Positions 63,729-64,000 of a stretch of DNA of 64,000 nt are shown here, one piece after another. Numbering within the stretch: the first letter of the stretch is position 1; the number at the start of each line of letters is the position of its first letter. This stretch comes from Siphonodentalium dalli. Its lineage: Eukaryota; Mollusca; Scaphopoda; Gadilida; Siphonodentaliidae. The stretch is from positions 113,165,546 through 113,229,545 of the forward strand of contig CP136068.1 of the NCBI GenBank assembly GCA_032622095.1, read 5' to 3'. Below the pieces are notes generated by a model. It searched no databases and was not told the origin of the DNA. It saw only the letters and a program-made list of their open reading frames with translations. Made by a program: the position numbers and the translations under genes.

Positions 63729-64000
63729 TTAAAGGCACAGGCGTTCGTTGCAGAAATATCCATATGTGTTCAAAATCCCATCAACAGAAGGAATATTAAA
63801 ATATATATAGTTTTGTTCATAGCCAAACATAATTAGCGCGTAAATAGTATATTTTCGTAATGACCTACGATGGGTGTACGTAAAAAAGAGCCTGCTCGTG
63901 TTACAGAAGTTTTGCTTCTGTTTAAATAACACTAGCGCAATTATATTGGTCAATCACACACAAATGATATAAACGCTCTTTATTATTTCCATATCAGGAA
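63729..64000 (+). mobile_element. MITE family A, copy 5, cut by window end
   Basis: The left terminus TTAAAGGCACAGG has an internal deletion of a few bases in the GC-rich part. The remainder matches family A to the window edge. Confidence 0.82.

Noticed and set aside
1-64000. CRISPR arrays, bacterial operons or phage
   Set aside because: The repeats are satellites and minisatellites without spacers, and all coding evidence is eukaryotic and spliced.

Overview
This is a nuclear genome segment of an animal, most likely a marine invertebrate. The evidence is spliceable exons with GT..AG borders and matching phases, long introns, AT-rich non-coding DNA, animal-type Penelope-like retroelements (PLEs) and dense families of small inverted-repeat transposons. 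Nothing in it looks bacterial. I cannot name the species from sequence alone.

Layout. 1-5350 and 11753-14265 are one satellite array (about 175-bp monomers, often as 350-bp dimers). It is split by a 6.4-kb PLE block on the minus strand (5351-11752). The block holds one nearly complete element, with an SGNH-hydrolase-like ORF1 carrying one frameshift, an intact RT plus GIY-YIG ORF2 and a hammerhead-like motif. A 5'-truncated copy of the same element lies head-to-tail upstream of it. A second satellite (about 172 bp), a degenerate repeat of about 140 bp and a long TA tract follow (14266-16250).

16.4-27.3 kb holds only MITE-like elements and unassigned DNA. A plus-strand gene then runs from 27414 to 47767. 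Four coding exons with matching phases (1, 2, 2) join into a 438-residue secreted protein: a signal peptide, a cysteine-rich region of GYK-type modules, and a glycine- and valine-rich beta-like C-terminal domain. Its second intron (13.8 kb) contains a 3.65-kb DNA transposon with an 8-bp target duplication, several long palindromes and a 0.9-kb GAT-type repeat. Exon 3 sits between two different MITEs, 69 bp and about 15 bp away.

48-64 kb holds no gene I can support. It contains further copies of the same transposon families, including a second 8-bp-TSD element (55716-59212), a Harbinger-type element (52761-54019) and a 37-bp minisatellite (62231-63095).

The strongest points for a second look are the SGNH-ORF1/HDV-free, hammerhead-bearing PLE embedded in satellite DNA with a 10-bp match between its 3' end and the target, the uncharacterised secreted cysteine-rich gene, and a hairpin module shared by MITEs with three different outer termini.
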